A stretch of 64,000 bases of DNA from Mytilus edulis (Eukaryota > Mollusca > Bivalvia > Mytilida > Mytilidae). The stretch spans positions 49,191,601-49,255,600 of the forward strand of contig NC_092356.1 of assembly GCF_963676685.1 (NCBI RefSeq), written 5' to 3'. Below are positions 1-12,636 of this stretch, piece by piece. Position numbers and translations under genes: made by a program. Under the pieces are notes generated by a model that did not search any database, had not been told where the DNA came from, and was given only the letters and a program-made list of their open reading frames with translations. The stretch's first letter is position 1. Each line of letters opens with the position of its first letter.

Positions 1-2122
1 CAAAATATTGCACATAAGTAAATTCAACCAATTGGTAATTTTGTGTACATGTTGTTAGTGTAAAACGCATAGAAATTTATTAATGACAAACACGCATTTC
101 TATTTTATTGATCATTCATCTAAGCTAGAAAAATAATAACTACACCGGATTAAATACACTTGATTGTTTTGACAGACCATAAATAGTTATTTAAGATAAA
201 AAAAAAAAAGTTATACTATGCATGAAACTTGCTGGCCTTGCAATGTTTTTTCTCGATAACACCCGATCAACAGACTTTTCTGACCCATCAACAGACCTAC
301 CGCCCAATTACCATCATATACTGTTGATCAATTAGCCAATCTCTCTGCTAGCCGAGTGACGGCCTTGAATACGTTCTACATCTAACCTCATTGTAGCCGG
401 AGAGATAAATGTCACCACACTCTGTAGAAGTTTTTAACAAGTTCTATATTCTGTTATCCGGCCTCATCGTTGCTGTTGTTATCAAAATAAATAACAAGTT
501 TTTTTTCTCACCTCTTTGTAGCCGTTGAGTCTAATATAAGCACTATAGACATGTCTGTATCTCAACTCGTTGTAGCCAGCGAGACAAATGTCAGCACATT
601 CTCTAAAATGTGTATTATACAGTTATAGCCTTTGTATGTGGTCGATATATCATATACTGACCTCACACAAAGGCTATAATTGTTATTTAATAAATTGCCG
701 ACCATATTTGTATCAAAATTGTCAGTGTTTTATATTTGATCATTTTATTTTGTTGGATGTTTGAATATTATAATAGTTGTTATTTATTTATTTTTCATTT
801 TTCTCATTTGTACATCTTATGTATTTGAAGATTTTATTCAAATAATTGATCATAAATATACACTTTTTAAAAACTTCTTACAATATCATGAAATTTTTAC
901 ATGACGTCTCAAAGTATATCGGTTTTTAAATATTCAAAAATAATCGTGCAATATGCTTTTTGCTATCCGACGTTTTCTATTTACCTTCGAAAATATATTA
1001 CATGTGATTATCCCTGAACTAATCTAATAAGTTAAAATATACGAATTAATAATATAATTATCAAAATAAATTTCTAACCTTATTGTAGCCGTAATATTAA
1101 TTGACACGGGAAAATTTTCGAATGATTGTATAGTTCGGAGTACAGAGGAAATAGTATCATCAATACTTTAATTAGTACATTAAAAAACAGAAATAACATT
1201 ACAAGGAAATGTTTGTAAAAAGGGTGAACCAATAAACAACAAACAAACCCAAGAAAACATAAGACGTTTACAAAACAATAAACACTAGAAACAACACTGA
1301 AAACTAAAAAAAGAGGGAGAAACACGCACCCGAAAGATCCATGTATTGCTCATTGAGTTTATCGTCTTATGTCTCAATGTGCTGCAACAGACGTTTTTCT
1401 CGGCAAACGTACGTTTGACCTACGGAGATTTAATATACTAGTATATGAAAAGCTGTATTGTCGGTGCTGTGCATCAGACAGGTAATGCTTTAAAACGACT
1501 AAGCTACCAACTTTGTAGTAGATAAATAAAATGTCATTATAAGAAAAAAGTAAGACCAGGTAGCACGTGTTTGACTGAAATGACCCTAATTTATTCTTAA
1601 TGTCCACGACACTCGATTCTTACTTGTTAAATGTCCACTGTAAACAATTATCTATTTGTCTATCTTTAAGTTACACAGTAGGCTAGGGAAGATTGAAATT
1701 GATTATTCTTTAACTTTTTAAAAAAATAACGTCGCAAGTTTGCTTTATTATTTAGGTTATTTATTCAATAGCTTAAACAACAATTTCAATTTACAAATAA
1801 TAGATCAGATATTTGGTTTACTAATATCTTTATTAAATGTTTGATAAACATTAAGATATTTTTTTTCATACAATAATGGCATTCAAATCATGACGGAAAT
1901 GTACTTAATTTATACAATAACATATGAACTCATTGTAGCCTATGGAATAAATTTCAGAATACTGTTTGGAAGTATAAATAAAGGCAACAGTAGTATACAG
2001 CTGATCAGCGATCATAATACGATCGTACATAATACGATAAGAAGAAAACAAATACAGGTAACAATCTAAAGCCGAGGGAAACATATCAAATATAACAGGA
2101 AACAAATGAACACACCCACACT

Positions 2123-2476
2123 GAACTGGGTTCCATTAATATATCTCCCAGAACTGGAAATTAAAGAAACAACAGACACGGCTTCCTCCGCCTAATTTTT
2201 AGACTTATATCTCGAATTTGACTTACACAGTCATCTCAGTACCAGAATCTTTGACTAAGGAGACGATTTCCCCCACCTTAGTAGCAATATACCAACTTCA
2301 CCTGCATATGGGATATATATTTCCAAACTTATTCGATATTCAACAGCTTGCAGCTCCTACTCAGATTTTGCAAAACGTCATCAGTATCAGAGTAGAAAGT
2401 TGATGAACCAGGGGTATGTCAAAGAATGTCTCGTCCTTTTTCTAAAAAAAAAGATCATCGGAAGGTACCAAGACCC
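2123..2476 (+). pseudogene. Retroelement reverse-transcriptase C-terminal fragment
   Basis: Translation in shifting frames gives phrases typical of the RT C-terminal region of bivalve retroelements: LPELEIKETTDTASSA near 2146-2193, then FLDLYLEFDLHSHLSTRI, then SKLIRYSTACSSYSDFAKRH from about 2321 and KLMNQGYVKECLVLF near 2397-2440. A stop codon and at least two frameshifts separate the blocks, so it is dead. The element class (LINE or Penelope-like) was not settled. The following stretch to about 2650 may be its 3' flank. Confidence 0.6.
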
Positions 2477-2964
2477 TCGGTACCCTCGGTACTTATACAT
2501 CCTGTCGATGTGTTTGTATTGTCTTTCATTTTTTGCTGGTGTGTTTTGTATATGCGACTTTTTGTATTTATTTGGTTCTTATATAACGTGATTCTGTACT
2601 TTAAAAAGATCCCGTCTATGATATTGTTCTATTTTATGTCATTATGATACATTTCTTTTATAAATTACAAAATACGTTGAACCTCAAACGTCAAAATTAT
2701 TCAATCGCTTAGTGGAATTCACTATTTGTGGATTCTTATAAATTCTATATAACTTTTGGACTATTTTAAATCTTGATCTATTTTTGCAATTGATTCTTAC
2801 ATACTTTTGATTTATTAACCCTGTATGCTAACATTGCCTATGTGAAATTTTAAAATTGTGTGTATATACATTGAACGACAAATTTATGTGACGTATAAAA
2901 TTTTCTGACGTCAGACACGCGAATCAATGAATGTGTTTGTAGAAAGATGTTTTTGTGTTCTGTT

Positions 2965-3290
2965 AAATTGTTCCTTTTAAAATTGTTACACGCTGATGAC
3001 TGCTGTACCCATATTTTGACTATTTTATTCAGTCTGTTTAGTTCACGCATCATTGTAAATATAACGGAATTTGATGAGACTGTCATCAAAGTGAAAGGGT
3101 TAGCGCTATAAAACCAGGTTTAATCCACCATTTTCTACATTTGAAAATGCCTGTACCAAGTCAGGAATATGACAGTTCTTGTACATTCTTGTTTGATGTG
3201 TTTTTATATTTGATTTTGCCATGTGATTATGGACTTTCCGATTAGATTTTCCTCTAAGTTCAGTATTTTTGTGATTTTACTTTTTTGTAT
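2965..3290 (+). repeat. Dispersed repeat, copy 1 (GATGAGACTGTCAT family)
   Basis: This stretch is closely similar to 9128-9372 on the same strand (shared phrases CTTTTAAAATTGTTA, GTACCCATATTTTGACTAT and TTGATGAGACTGTCAT). Its right part, around 3105-3200, matches 8275-8345 in inverted orientation. No coding potential was recognised. Confidence 0.75.
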
Positions 3291-3537
3291 AACACTCACT
3301 ATTAAGCCTTATTGCAAAGGGTCAGAAAAGGTCACAACACTCTCTAGAATGATAGACCATTGTGTATACCTAACCAAATTCGTGCCGGTGAAATAAATGT
3401 CACGTCACTATATAGGAGTACAATGCAAGTTTAGTAGCTTATGTGACATAATATGAACACTCTATAGAAAATATAACAAAATTCTGTATTAGACCATTAT
3501 ATTCGGTAAGAAAAATGCCATGACACTCTATGGAAAA

Positions 3538-3720
3538 GAAGGGCAAAAGATACAAGAGGGACATTCAAACTCATAAATCGAAAATAAACTGACAACGCCA
3601 TACTTAAAAAAATACAAACAGACAAACAATAGTACACTAATCACAACATACAAAAATAAAGACTAAGCGACACGAATCCTATCAAAAACAAAGGATGATC
3701 GAAAGGGTAAACATATCCGG
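3538..3720 (+). repeat. Dispersed repeat (ACATTCAAACTCATAAATCG family)
   Basis: The sequence around CATTCAAACTCATAAATCGA and AAACTGACAACGCCAT recurs at 52360-52500. It is degenerate near 61085-61210 and inverted near 27850-27960. It carries no open reading frame of interest. Confidence 0.7.
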
Positions 3721-4394
3721 ATCCACATGTGGCATCCTTTATGTTGCTCATATTAGTACAAACCCGGTAATAAATCTAATTCGGTACGTCACATTCTTGA
3801 AAATATATAAGCATATATTACATTACATATGTTACCGTAATGTGGTCGGTGAGACAGATGTCTGCACATTCTAAGACGTTTGTAACAATGTATAGTGTAG
3901 ACATATCAAAATAAGATATTTTTTTATAATTACTCTTTGCGATGAAACAAATACCAGCACGCTTTACAGAAGTATCAAATCAGGTATATATTGGAAGTAA
4001 TTGTACCGAATGACAAAAATATATAGAAATTATGTAGAAATATTTACCTATGACTATAGATGACCTCGGTGTAGCATATGAAACAGTTGTCGAGATATTC
4101 TATATAAGATTCTAACAAGTTTTATATCTAACCTCATTGTCATCGTGCAGGCCAAATTACAGCACACTCTTAACACGTGTTTACAAAGGTCTATAATCAG
4201 ACTGTTTTTAGGCAGTGAAATAAATTTAGGCAAAGCAATTAGTATCAAAATATGTAACAACCTCTTTATCTCACCTCATTGTAGTCGATGAGACGACTAT
4301 AAGCACACTCATAAATTAAATAACAATGTTTACATGACATCAGTGTACAAATGCCTGTAAAGTAAATTTATGATAAGTTTCATACTTGACTTCA

Positions 4395-5240
4395 TTGTAG
4401 CCGGCGGCCCCAGTTCACATGCTATAACAGGAGACCTTAACATCGTTCGTGACCGACAGTTGAAATCATTCCTCATTATTAAGAGGACGTTAATATCGTC
4501 CTCCGCTATTATTATATTTTGGAATGAGTTTTGTTACATCATCCACGACTCACTCCGTATTTACTGCTTCAAATGGATAAAACGGGAAAAGGCTGGCCTT
4601 TTTAATTTCAGTAACGAGCATAGTTGATATACGTATACAACATTTTTAAGAACATTTTACTCCTAACAACACCCATAATAACAATGAATAACCCTATTAT
4701 TCGTATCAAACATAAACCAAATTTAAAGAACTCGTTAAGGAATTTGTTTTTGACCCGGATGATAAGGCTGCTAATAATAACATTTAAATCATTAAAGGGA
4801 CCCTTAATACCAAACTTTATGAAAAAAAGTTATTTCCTATTATTAATTATCCACTTTAGATGGAGATGTTCCCTTGTCACCATCTTTTAATGTTTAGTTA
4901 TCTCAACTTATTAGATTTTCTCTTGTGTGTTACCACAAATTTGATTTTAACGAAAGAAATCTCTGTATTACTGAAAAATTATTACACCCGGGTTTTCAAT
5001 AAAAATCAACATGCATACATCTTGTACGTTCAGGTATTTAACATCAAATATTTTATGCTAGAATTCTATGAAAAGCACAAACAAGTCAACATTCACCTCA
5101 AAAGCTATCCAAACCTTTAAACAAACTTATTCGGAAAGGATATAGCTATGATACTGTTGTCAGGTCATTAGAGATTGCATAGTTTGGTTATATTGATTCT
5201 TTCATAGGGTTTTTGCAATTGAAATAAACACATTTAATCT
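4395..5240 (+). pseudogene. Decayed retroelement coding region
   Basis: Two blocks of retroelement-like peptide are visible. At 4395-4620 it reads HAITGDLNIVRDRQLKSFLI, then a frameshift, then IIHDSLRIYCFKWIKREKAG, which resembles the 'GDLNIV...KWxKREK' segment of bivalve retroelement ORFs. At 4870-5190 it reads LSQLIRFSLVCYHKFDFNER, TEKLLHPGF and NKLIRKGYSYDTVVRSLEIA, broken by stop codons, resembling the RT C-terminus. Much of the polymerase core between them is missing. The assignment rests on remembered family motifs. Confidence 0.5.
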
Positions 5241-5890
5241 AAAACCTGTTGATAGCATATATTTATGATGGTATGATTCTTAACCCCTAGTGTTAGGGAT
5301 TGTACTTCATTTTCATATGATGACATTATCTCTCAATCAGTTTAATTCAGGTCTGAAGCTGGCATGTCAGTAACTACCAGTTGCCCTTTTTTTAATTTAT
5401 GTATAATTGGCATTTTGCTTATTTTCTTTTGTTACCTATTCTGACATCGAACTCAAGCTTCTTTTAAACTGAGTTTTACTGTTCGTATTGCTATGTATTT
5501 CTTTATTCTACATTGGCTAGCGGTATACGAGGAAGGTTGAGATTTAAAAAATATGTTTAACCACACCGAAGTTTTGCGCATGTCCAAAGTCAGGAGCCTC
5601 TAGACTTTGTTAGTCTTGAATGCTTTTATTATTACTTTATAAAAAAGAAGATATGGTATGATTTTGTTCGTTTATAAGTTTCTGAGTTGAGTGTGACGTC
5701 CATTTTCTTTGAACAAGTACACAATTTTATTTAAGCGCCAGTTGATGACCACCTTCTGGTGCGGAATTTTCTCGCTGCGTTGAAGACCCATTTGTGGCCT
5801 TCGGCTGTTGTCTGCTCTTTGGTCGGGTTGCAGTGCCTTTGACAAATTCCCCGTTTGCATTTTCAATTTTCTTACTTGGTTTGACTTTGA
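5240..5890 (+). repeat. Retroelement 3' end, copy 1
   Basis: This is the non-coding tail that follows the decayed RT. It contains AACCCCTAGTGTTAGGGATT, CATTTTCATATGATGACATT, a TCTACATTGGCTAG-like block near 5508 and TTGTCTGCTCTTTGGTCGG near 5808. The same order of blocks recurs at 34440-34800, 39090-39640, 49840-50080 plus 51966-52060, and 52750-53010. Those copies lack the coding part, as expected of 5'-truncated retroelement insertions. Confidence 0.65.
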
Positions 5891-6184
5891 AACACTGATT
5901 TAAGATTTACATTGTTCACAAAATATCATACAATGATCAATGTCCTAGTTTAAGGAATGAAAAAAAAATCTATCTCATATTTTAAAATAAAATCGTCAAA
6001 ACTGGGGTTTTTTATCTCACTCGGTGATAACTTTAATTTAATGAAATACCACCCTTTCAAAATCCAGGATCCGTCCCAAAAAGGTAAGAGTACTTTTGAA
6101 CTTTGTAGTATATATGCGGTAGTTAATGCACACCTTAGCTGCGCATTATCCAGAGTATAGCACAGTTAAAACATAGAGATTTTA

Positions 6185-6500
6185 CCCAAGGGTATTACCA
6201 GCCCATTCGTCAGCACTTCGGTGTTGACAAGAATATTAGTTATATGGTAATTTTTATAATTTACTGTTTGCAAAAGTATGAATTTTTTTTGAAATATTAA
6301 GGATTGTCTGATCCCAGGCATAGATTACCTTAGTCGTATTTGGCACAACTTATTTGGAATTTTTGGTTCTCACTGCTCTTCAACTTTGAACTTGTTTTGG
6401 CTTGTAAATATTTTGATCTGAGCGTCACTGATGAATCTTATGTAGATGAAACACGCGTCTGACGTAACAAATTATGAGCCTGATACCTATTTACCTGTGG
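6185..6500 (+). repeat. Dispersed repeat ending in GAGCGTCACTGATGA
   Basis: The tail GAGCGTCACTGATGAATCTT...GTAGATGAAACACGCGTCTG (6420-6470) recurs at 44905-44995 upstream of exon 3 of the first LU gene. The 5' part contains CTTCGGTGTTGACAAGAAT and AGATTACCTTAGTCGTATTT. It looks like a short non-autonomous element. Confidence 0.6.
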
Positions 6501-6689
6501 CATGTGTTAACAATAAACATAAGGAATGAAATGTTTGATTTGCCAGTTCTAAATTGATCACATATGTTTCATCTTAACAATTAAAAAATAATTCATTCGT
6601 TAGAAATGTACGAAACTTTACAGGTTACATTTTTTGTGCTTTGTGGGAGTTATTTTTTTAAGATACACTCTGAAACGTTTAAATATATA

Positions 6690-6830
6690 AAAAAAATAGC
6701 AGACGTGGTATGCTTGCCAATGAGACAACTCTCCACAAGAGACCAAATGACACATAAATTAACAACTAAAGGTCACCGTACGGCCTTTTACAATGAGTAA
6801 AGTCTATACCACATAGTCAGCTTTAAAAGC
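6690..6830 (+). repeat. Dispersed repeat 'GCCAATGAGACAACT' family
   Basis: A block running from GTGGTATGCTTGCCAATGAG through GAGACCAAATGACAC and GGTCACCGTACGGCCTT recurs at 35695-35835 and 44090-44225 on the same strand. Inverted copies or fragments occur near 13040, 30590-30680, 33630-33735, 43370-43490 and 43560-43650, plus a short piece at 28510-28550. It makes spurious short ORFs such as the one at 35606-35842. Confidence 0.8.
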
Positions 6831-6839
6831 TTTATATAT

Positions 6840-7715
6840 AGACACAGTACATAAGCTTAAATGAAAGACAAGAATACACAAAATGACCATAGCAAAATAA
6901 CACGATACTGGGATGAGCAAGTACCGAGCCACGTCAAAAAGTCATCATAACAAAAACAAATAGTAAAAGTAATAGACATGCAAATAGATACAGAAAGAAC
7001 ACTGTTAAAATTAATTGCAATGATACACAAGGTCAGTAAGTAGAATCTATGCCTCAAGACCATGTTTGTACGGAATTTTGTAATGGTTTACCCAATACAA
7101 ACAAGGTAGGTCCTAAGATTTTTTGTTCAATAGAATATTCATTGAATCCATGAAGAACTTATGATTCGCCAATATGTCATCCTTGATTTTTGCGGGTTGT
7201 TTTTTATGCGGTCTTCATTAGTTTTAATTATGAGTTAGTTCATTAGTTTTGTGAACCATTGTAGCTAATGTCCCTTCCATTTGTTGCCTCACAAATAAAA
7301 AGCATATGATTATTTGGTAAGACATACTTTAATTGGAATCTTCCTATAGAACGATGTTCTATCATGATACTGATTTTGTACGAGTGCATCTCTATCCGAT
7401 GATTTCTGGTTCATTAGTAGTTCTGCGATACCTACAAATTTTAATTATGCATTACTGAAATAGAATATCTTAAATTTAAATAACAGGCAAATAGTTTATA
7501 ACATATATTTGTGTTTCTCTGATAATAAATAAAACTATTGATGAATATTGAACTATAGCTTGAATTTGACAAATATTTAAATGTGAATAAAACAATCTGT
7601 TGTCAGATATGAATGATCATCGTAGAACTGCTTCGGTCTTCACTTCTTAATATGCTAATGAAAAGTTGTTTTAATTTGAAATTTTCTAAAACAAACAAAT
7701 TTGACAAATCCTTTC
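6840..7715. other. Stretch without recognisable gene
   Basis: This is AT-rich sequence 3' of the lectin gene (which is on the minus strand). It may contain that gene's 3' UTR just below 7720. No coding exon, RNA gene or clear repeat was identified. Confidence 0.5.
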
Positions 7716-7719
7716 ACAC

Positions 7720-10256
7720 TCACTTCCTTTCACATATGAATCCGCTAAGTCTTGTGCAGGCAAAATCATTCCATTTCATGTTAAATGATGCATACATGTG
7801 CAAACAGTCTTCATTATTTTCGTAGTTGTTTGGTTGACCGGGATACCAATCTGTATATTTAAAGATCTGATCTGTCGATGCCCATATCCAGGTTCCTTCA
7901 ATTATATCATCTCTTCCTCCTAACCAATAGTTTTGATCTAACCAAATCAAAAAAGATCAGCAATTACTTCATCTCAAAACAAAAACAAGTTTCATCAATT
8001 ACATATCCTATAATCAAAAACAAATTCCTTTAATAATATTATCTATTTACAAAAAAAAATTCGTTCGAGGAATATTAATGAATAACAGCACTGCAATTAA
8101 AGAATTGACGTTGTCAATAAGAAGCTTGTTTTTTCTGGCGAGGTTAACAGAGCCAATGAAAAAAATAAGATCACAAAAATAAACTGAACTCTAAGGAAAA
8201 TTCAAAACGGAAAATCCATAATGCAAATGGCAAAATCGAAAGCTCAAACACATCAAACGAATAGATAACAGTTGTCGTATTCCTGACTTGGTACAGACAT
8301 TTTCTTATGTAGAAAATGGTGGATTAAACATGGTTTTATAGCTAGGCAAAAGAAAAGGATATTTATAACGGTCCAATCCCTAAGGACAGGTAGAACTCTT
8401 CAAGTACAGTACTTTTTATTCCTTTTATAAAACAAAAAAATAAATAAAAAAATAAATAGATCTAAAAAAAAAAAAAAGAATAAAAATGACGAGAAATTTC
8501 AAAACATGGCGGCATTCAAACAAAAATACTACCAGTGACAACGTTTTCATCTACTGTTTGAAAACTTTTGCTCAAAATTACTCGGTATCTAAAATCCTTT
8601 TACTTCTTTACCACTGTTGGTCGGTCTATCCATAATTAGATTAAAATGATAAAAAGAATTATAACTGACACATGTTAAAAGTCGTTGTAAAAAAGATGAT
8701 ACATTGCAGTTGTGAATCGGCTTCTTTACTTTTATGAAATTACTTTTTTTTTGTTTGGCACTATGTCCATTACTTAAAACAAAATATGTTATTAACAATA
8801 CAACAACTAATAATGTGTTCATAAAGATTACCTTTCTTTACAGTAATTGCCATGTTCATCAAGTAGTCTGATTGGTTCTTATCAACAATTTCAGCAAGTC
8901 GGGCGTCATGTGCACGGCAACTGCTCTATTTACGAAACAAATGTAATGCTGAGCCGTGTTTATACTAATATTTTATTATTATTGATAAGTTTTATCTACA
9001 TATGTATTATTAAATGATAAACAGTTCATCAAAGGCATGGTTTGCTCGTCGACTGCTACAGATTTTTTTCTGCCCTGGTACAAGAGCTTGAATCTGTCGT
9101 GTATTCTGCAGTTGGGATACAGTCTCTTGCTTTTAAAATTGTTAAACGATGATGACTGGTGTACCCATATTTTGACTATTATATTTATTGTGTCTGTTTA
9201 TTTAACGCATCAATGTAAAAATATCGGAAATTGATGAGACTGTCATTAAAGTGAGACAGTTCTTGTCCATTCGTTTTTGATGCGTTTTGTTATTTGATTT
9301 TGCCATGTAATTATGGACTTTCCCAATTGATCTTCCTCTAAGTTCAGTATTTTTGTGATTTTACTTTTTGATTCCACTTAGTGCAGTCTTGCACCTTATT
9401 TTACTTACAAAAAATGCAGGAATACCAATTTGACCGAGTGGTAATTCTAGATGTGTAACGCAAAAAAAAGTCCATTTTTACTGAAATTGGACCTTACGAC
9501 ATGTTGAAAATATAAATCTAACATGTATTCTTTCATTTTAAAATTTTCCCTGTATGTGTTTTCTGTGTGCAAAACTCCTTAACTAAGCATCATTTCAGAT
9601 TTCGCCGCTGCGATAATATTGGACAAAATTTAAAAGCAATGCATACAAAAACATACAAAAATCTTGATTTAACTCTTATTTCTATGCATATAGCATCAAA
9701 GTCTATAATTTTACGAATTCTTCTCGGTGTTTTATATAGGGTTGTAAGGATGTTAAACATGTACATATTGTTAGTATATTTGTAGTAAACAAAGAGAAAT
9801 GGAAAGGACAAATAGTAACTTGTAAAAAAAAATCCTGAAATTGAGATCATCAACATTTTTAATTTGTATGCATGATTTAAATTTTATTATCTTTAGTGGA
9901 CAATTTTTAAAACAGTCTGCTCTCCTATGAAAGAAAGACTGTTGTTATTGTTGGTTTCTAATGTATGATGCTGTGTTTCTTTCTTTTAAAGAGTGTTTAA
10001 ACTCTGTTTCTTGGTTTGTTTGTTTTTCTTTTGCATGCGTATCTTAAGCAGAAATATAATATAACTTTTGTCCCATGTATTTGAACAGAATATCAACCGT
10101 AACTAAGATAAATTGGTTTGATGTCTGTCTACGGTTTAGCTCATAGAAAGAACAAATTTACCTCTGCGTCTAACCAGTTATAACTGTCAGTGCTGAACAA
10201 ATAACAGGAGTTGTCATAATGATGCCACCCCAAAGGACATTCCAAATACACTTCAC
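7720..10256 (-). CDS. C-type lectin (single carbohydrate-recognition domain)
   Basis: Three minus-strand exons join in phase: 10256-10162, 8925-8832 and 7937-7720 (stop TGA at 7722-7720). Exon 1 gives VYLECPLGWHHYDNSCYLFS, the usual CPxGW...SCY opening. Exon 2 gives CRAHDARLAEI...DYLMNMA. Exon 3 gives YWLGGRD, then TWIWAS, WYPGQPNNYENNEDC, KWNDFAC and GFICERK. The WND calcium motif is intact. The sugar-specificity triplet reads QPN, between the mannose-type EPN and the galactose-type QPD, so ligand cannot be assigned. Such lectins are usually secreted and bind microbial or algal glycans. The exon with the start codon must lie above 10256 (a candidate is listed at 12637-12700). All splice junctions are GT-AG by eye. 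Confidence 0.9.
8140..8350 (-). repeat. Dispersed repeat, copy 2 (inverted) inside a lectin intron
   Basis: The block with CCTGACTTGGTACAGACATT and TAGAAAATGGTGGATTAAAC is the reverse complement of 3105-3175. It sits in the last intron of the C-type lectin gene. Confidence 0.65.
9128..9375 (+). repeat. Dispersed repeat, copy 3
   Basis: Near-identical blocks to 2965-3285, for example GTACCCATATTTTGACTAT and CCTCTAAGTTCAGTATTTTT. It lies in the lectin intron between 8926 and 10161. Confidence 0.75.
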
Positions 10257-10259
10257 CTG

Positions 10260-11360
10260 CCAATATATATATTAATTTCTCTACTATAACACGTAACTGT
10301 AATCAATTGCTCTTATGCTTGTGGTAATTTCATTGAAGTCACATAAAAGCCAAATGGGTCAGATGTTCTTATACGTATTGCTTAAAAACATTTATTGTAA
10401 TACAATTATACACATGTCACTCTAATAAACAATATAATTACTTACTAACTTAAATACATATATATCGACAGGTTCATTTAATTTGACACAAAAAAAATGT
10501 ATTGTATATGGTCAATCGTGCTACTGATCGCTTGATCGCTTTTTAACAGTAAATAGTTAAAGAGGGGTAGTTTTATTTACCAATTAGATGAAATATTCTG
10601 ATGTTGCAACAACAACATTTATATGCCCTAGCTTTTATTCATTGGTATACATATTGAGTACACACCTTCCAGTTGATACAATGGTAAAAATGATTTTGTC
10701 AATTTGAAAGGGTAAATGACGACATTTGGGTTGACTGTAATAAAATATCTGTGTAACAGATGGTCATTGGTACTTCCAACTTGTAGTAACCACAGTGTCT
10801 TACTCTATTCTATGGTAATGAAACTATCGCATGCACAATGTCTCCGGATTTTATTTGTCATCATTATAATATCAATTAATATATTTTATATCAATATTAA
10901 TAACTCAATCAATATTGTACCAATCCATCTTGATTTTGTGTTTTGTTTAATTTGTGCTTGTATTGGAATTTATATTTCTGCTCCTTTGGGGCGCTCATTG
11001 CAAAATAAAATTATTTGTATTTGTATTTGTATATAATACGTAATGACCCTAAATGATACAACGGTCCGAGTCTTGGTATACTTTTTAGTCTTTGTTGTTT
11101 TATAAGCTATATATATATTTAAGATATGGTGACCTCGTGCATCAATTAAACGAAAATAATTGGCAAAATATACATATTTTGGGTAATGTTGGTACTGTTA
11201 ATGTTAAAAGCATTACGATGGGTGCTTATCCATGGCCCTTGATTTCAGATCCGGTTTTTGTATTGTTTCTTTTTATATTGTTGTTTGTTAAGTCTAGTAT
11301 TTGTTCCGGAATTATCATGTGTGATTGCACCGTTACCCTTAGTATTTCAGTTCCTTTGTA
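10260..11360. other. Intergenic or lectin intron, no gene recognised
   Basis: AT-rich sequence with simple (ATTTGT)n at about 11010-11030. The short open frames at 10716-11036 and 11092-11361 have low-complexity translations and no recognisable domain. Confidence 0.4.
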
Positions 11361-11364
11361 AAAC

Positions 11365-12440
11365 AAGAGTGCACACGCTGAAATGTCTCGCCTTCTTTAC
11401 TAATCATTAATATTATGTTGACAGCTTTATTACAACTGTCACATAAACATAACATTAACCAAGAAAACTAAACATTCACCTATGAACCATGCAAAATAGG
11501 TCAAGGTTAGATGAGCCATGCCAGGCAGGCATGTGCACCTCATAATCCTTCCATACAACAAATACAGCTGATCTATTGCTTATAGTTTAAGAAAACAGAC
11601 CAAAACACAAAACATTAACACTGAGCAATGAACCGTGAAAATGAGGCCAATGTCAAATAAAACCTTTGCGACTGATATATAGATTATAAAATATTTCCAT
11701 ACACCAAATAAAGTTGGCCTATTGCATATAGTATTAGAAAAAATGACCCAAACTCAAAATGTTCACTTTGACCACTAAACCATGAAAATGAAGTCAAGGT
11801 CAGATGACACCTGCCAGTTAGACAAAAAAGTCATGTACACCTTACAATCATTCCATATTCCAATTATAGTAGACCTATTGCATACAGTATGAGAAAAACA
11901 GACCAAAACACAAAAACTTAACTATAACCACTGAACCATGAAAATGAGGTCAAGGTCAGATGACGCCTGCCAGTTGAACATGTACACCTTACAGTGCTTC
12001 CATACACCGAATATACTAGACCTATTGCTTATAGTATCTGAGATATGGACTTGACCACCAAAACTTAACCTTGTTCACTGGTCCATGAAATGAAGTCGAG
12101 GCCAAGTGAAAACTGTCTAATGGGCATGAGGACCTTGTAAGGTACGCACATACCAAATATAGTTATCCTATTACTTATAAGAGAGAATTTAACTTTACAA
12201 AAAATCTTAACTTTTTTCAAGTAGTCACTGAACCATGAAAATGAGGTGAAGGACATTGGACATGTGACTGACGGAAACTTTGTAACATGAGGCATCCATA
12301 TACAGAGTATGAAGCATCCATGTCTTCCACCTTCTAAAATATAAAGCTTTTAAGTAGTTAGCTAACGCCGCCGCCGCCGCCGCCGAATTACTATCCCTTT
12401 GTCGAGCTTTCTGCAACAAAAGTTGCAGGCTCGACAAAAA
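11365..12440 (+). repeat. 1.1-kb repeat, copy A (GAGTGCACACGCTGAAATG...GCCGCC...)
   Basis: It begins ACAAGAGTGCACACGCTGAA and ends with a GCC-triplet tract and GTTGCAGGCTCGACAAAAAA. Inside, the phrase ACCATGAAAATGAGGTCAAGG recurs about every 110-140 bp. A direct copy is at 20245-21360. Remnants of its right end lie at 13735-13785, 17115-17160 and 17250-17300. The short ORFs here are by-products. Confidence 0.85.
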
Positions 12441-12636
12441 ACTACTTTTTTTTGGTCGTCTTGTCGATTTCTTTAGATTTTTTGGTGAGATTAGTAAGTG
12501 TTGTGTCTAATTATATGCTTTATATTTTATTTTGATAGTGGTATTTTGGGACATGTTTTAATAAAAAGTGAATTACCATCTCAAGTAGACCGTTTTATTG
12601 CACACATTTATTATAAAAGTATCTCTCTCAACTTAC

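Larger units (their letters stand above)
380..4420. repeat. Irregular array of a short 'CATTGTAGCCG' repeat
   Basis: A motif close to ACCTCATTGTAGCCG, followed by GAGACAAATGTCAGCAC and a phrase like CACTCTATAGAAG, recurs at about 388, 515, 569, 1080, 1931, 4068, 4136, 4277 and 4393. Weaker versions lacking the first part lie near 3385, 3500, 3845 and 3935. Spacing is about 50-140 bp where copies are dense. The array is broken by unrelated insertions, including a retroelement fragment at 2.1-2.5 kb. It looks like an old decayed satellite. No coding gene is seen here. Confidence 0.6.

Noticed and set aside
7613-7825. 70-codon plus-strand ORF
   Set aside because: Antisense to the last C-type lectin exon.
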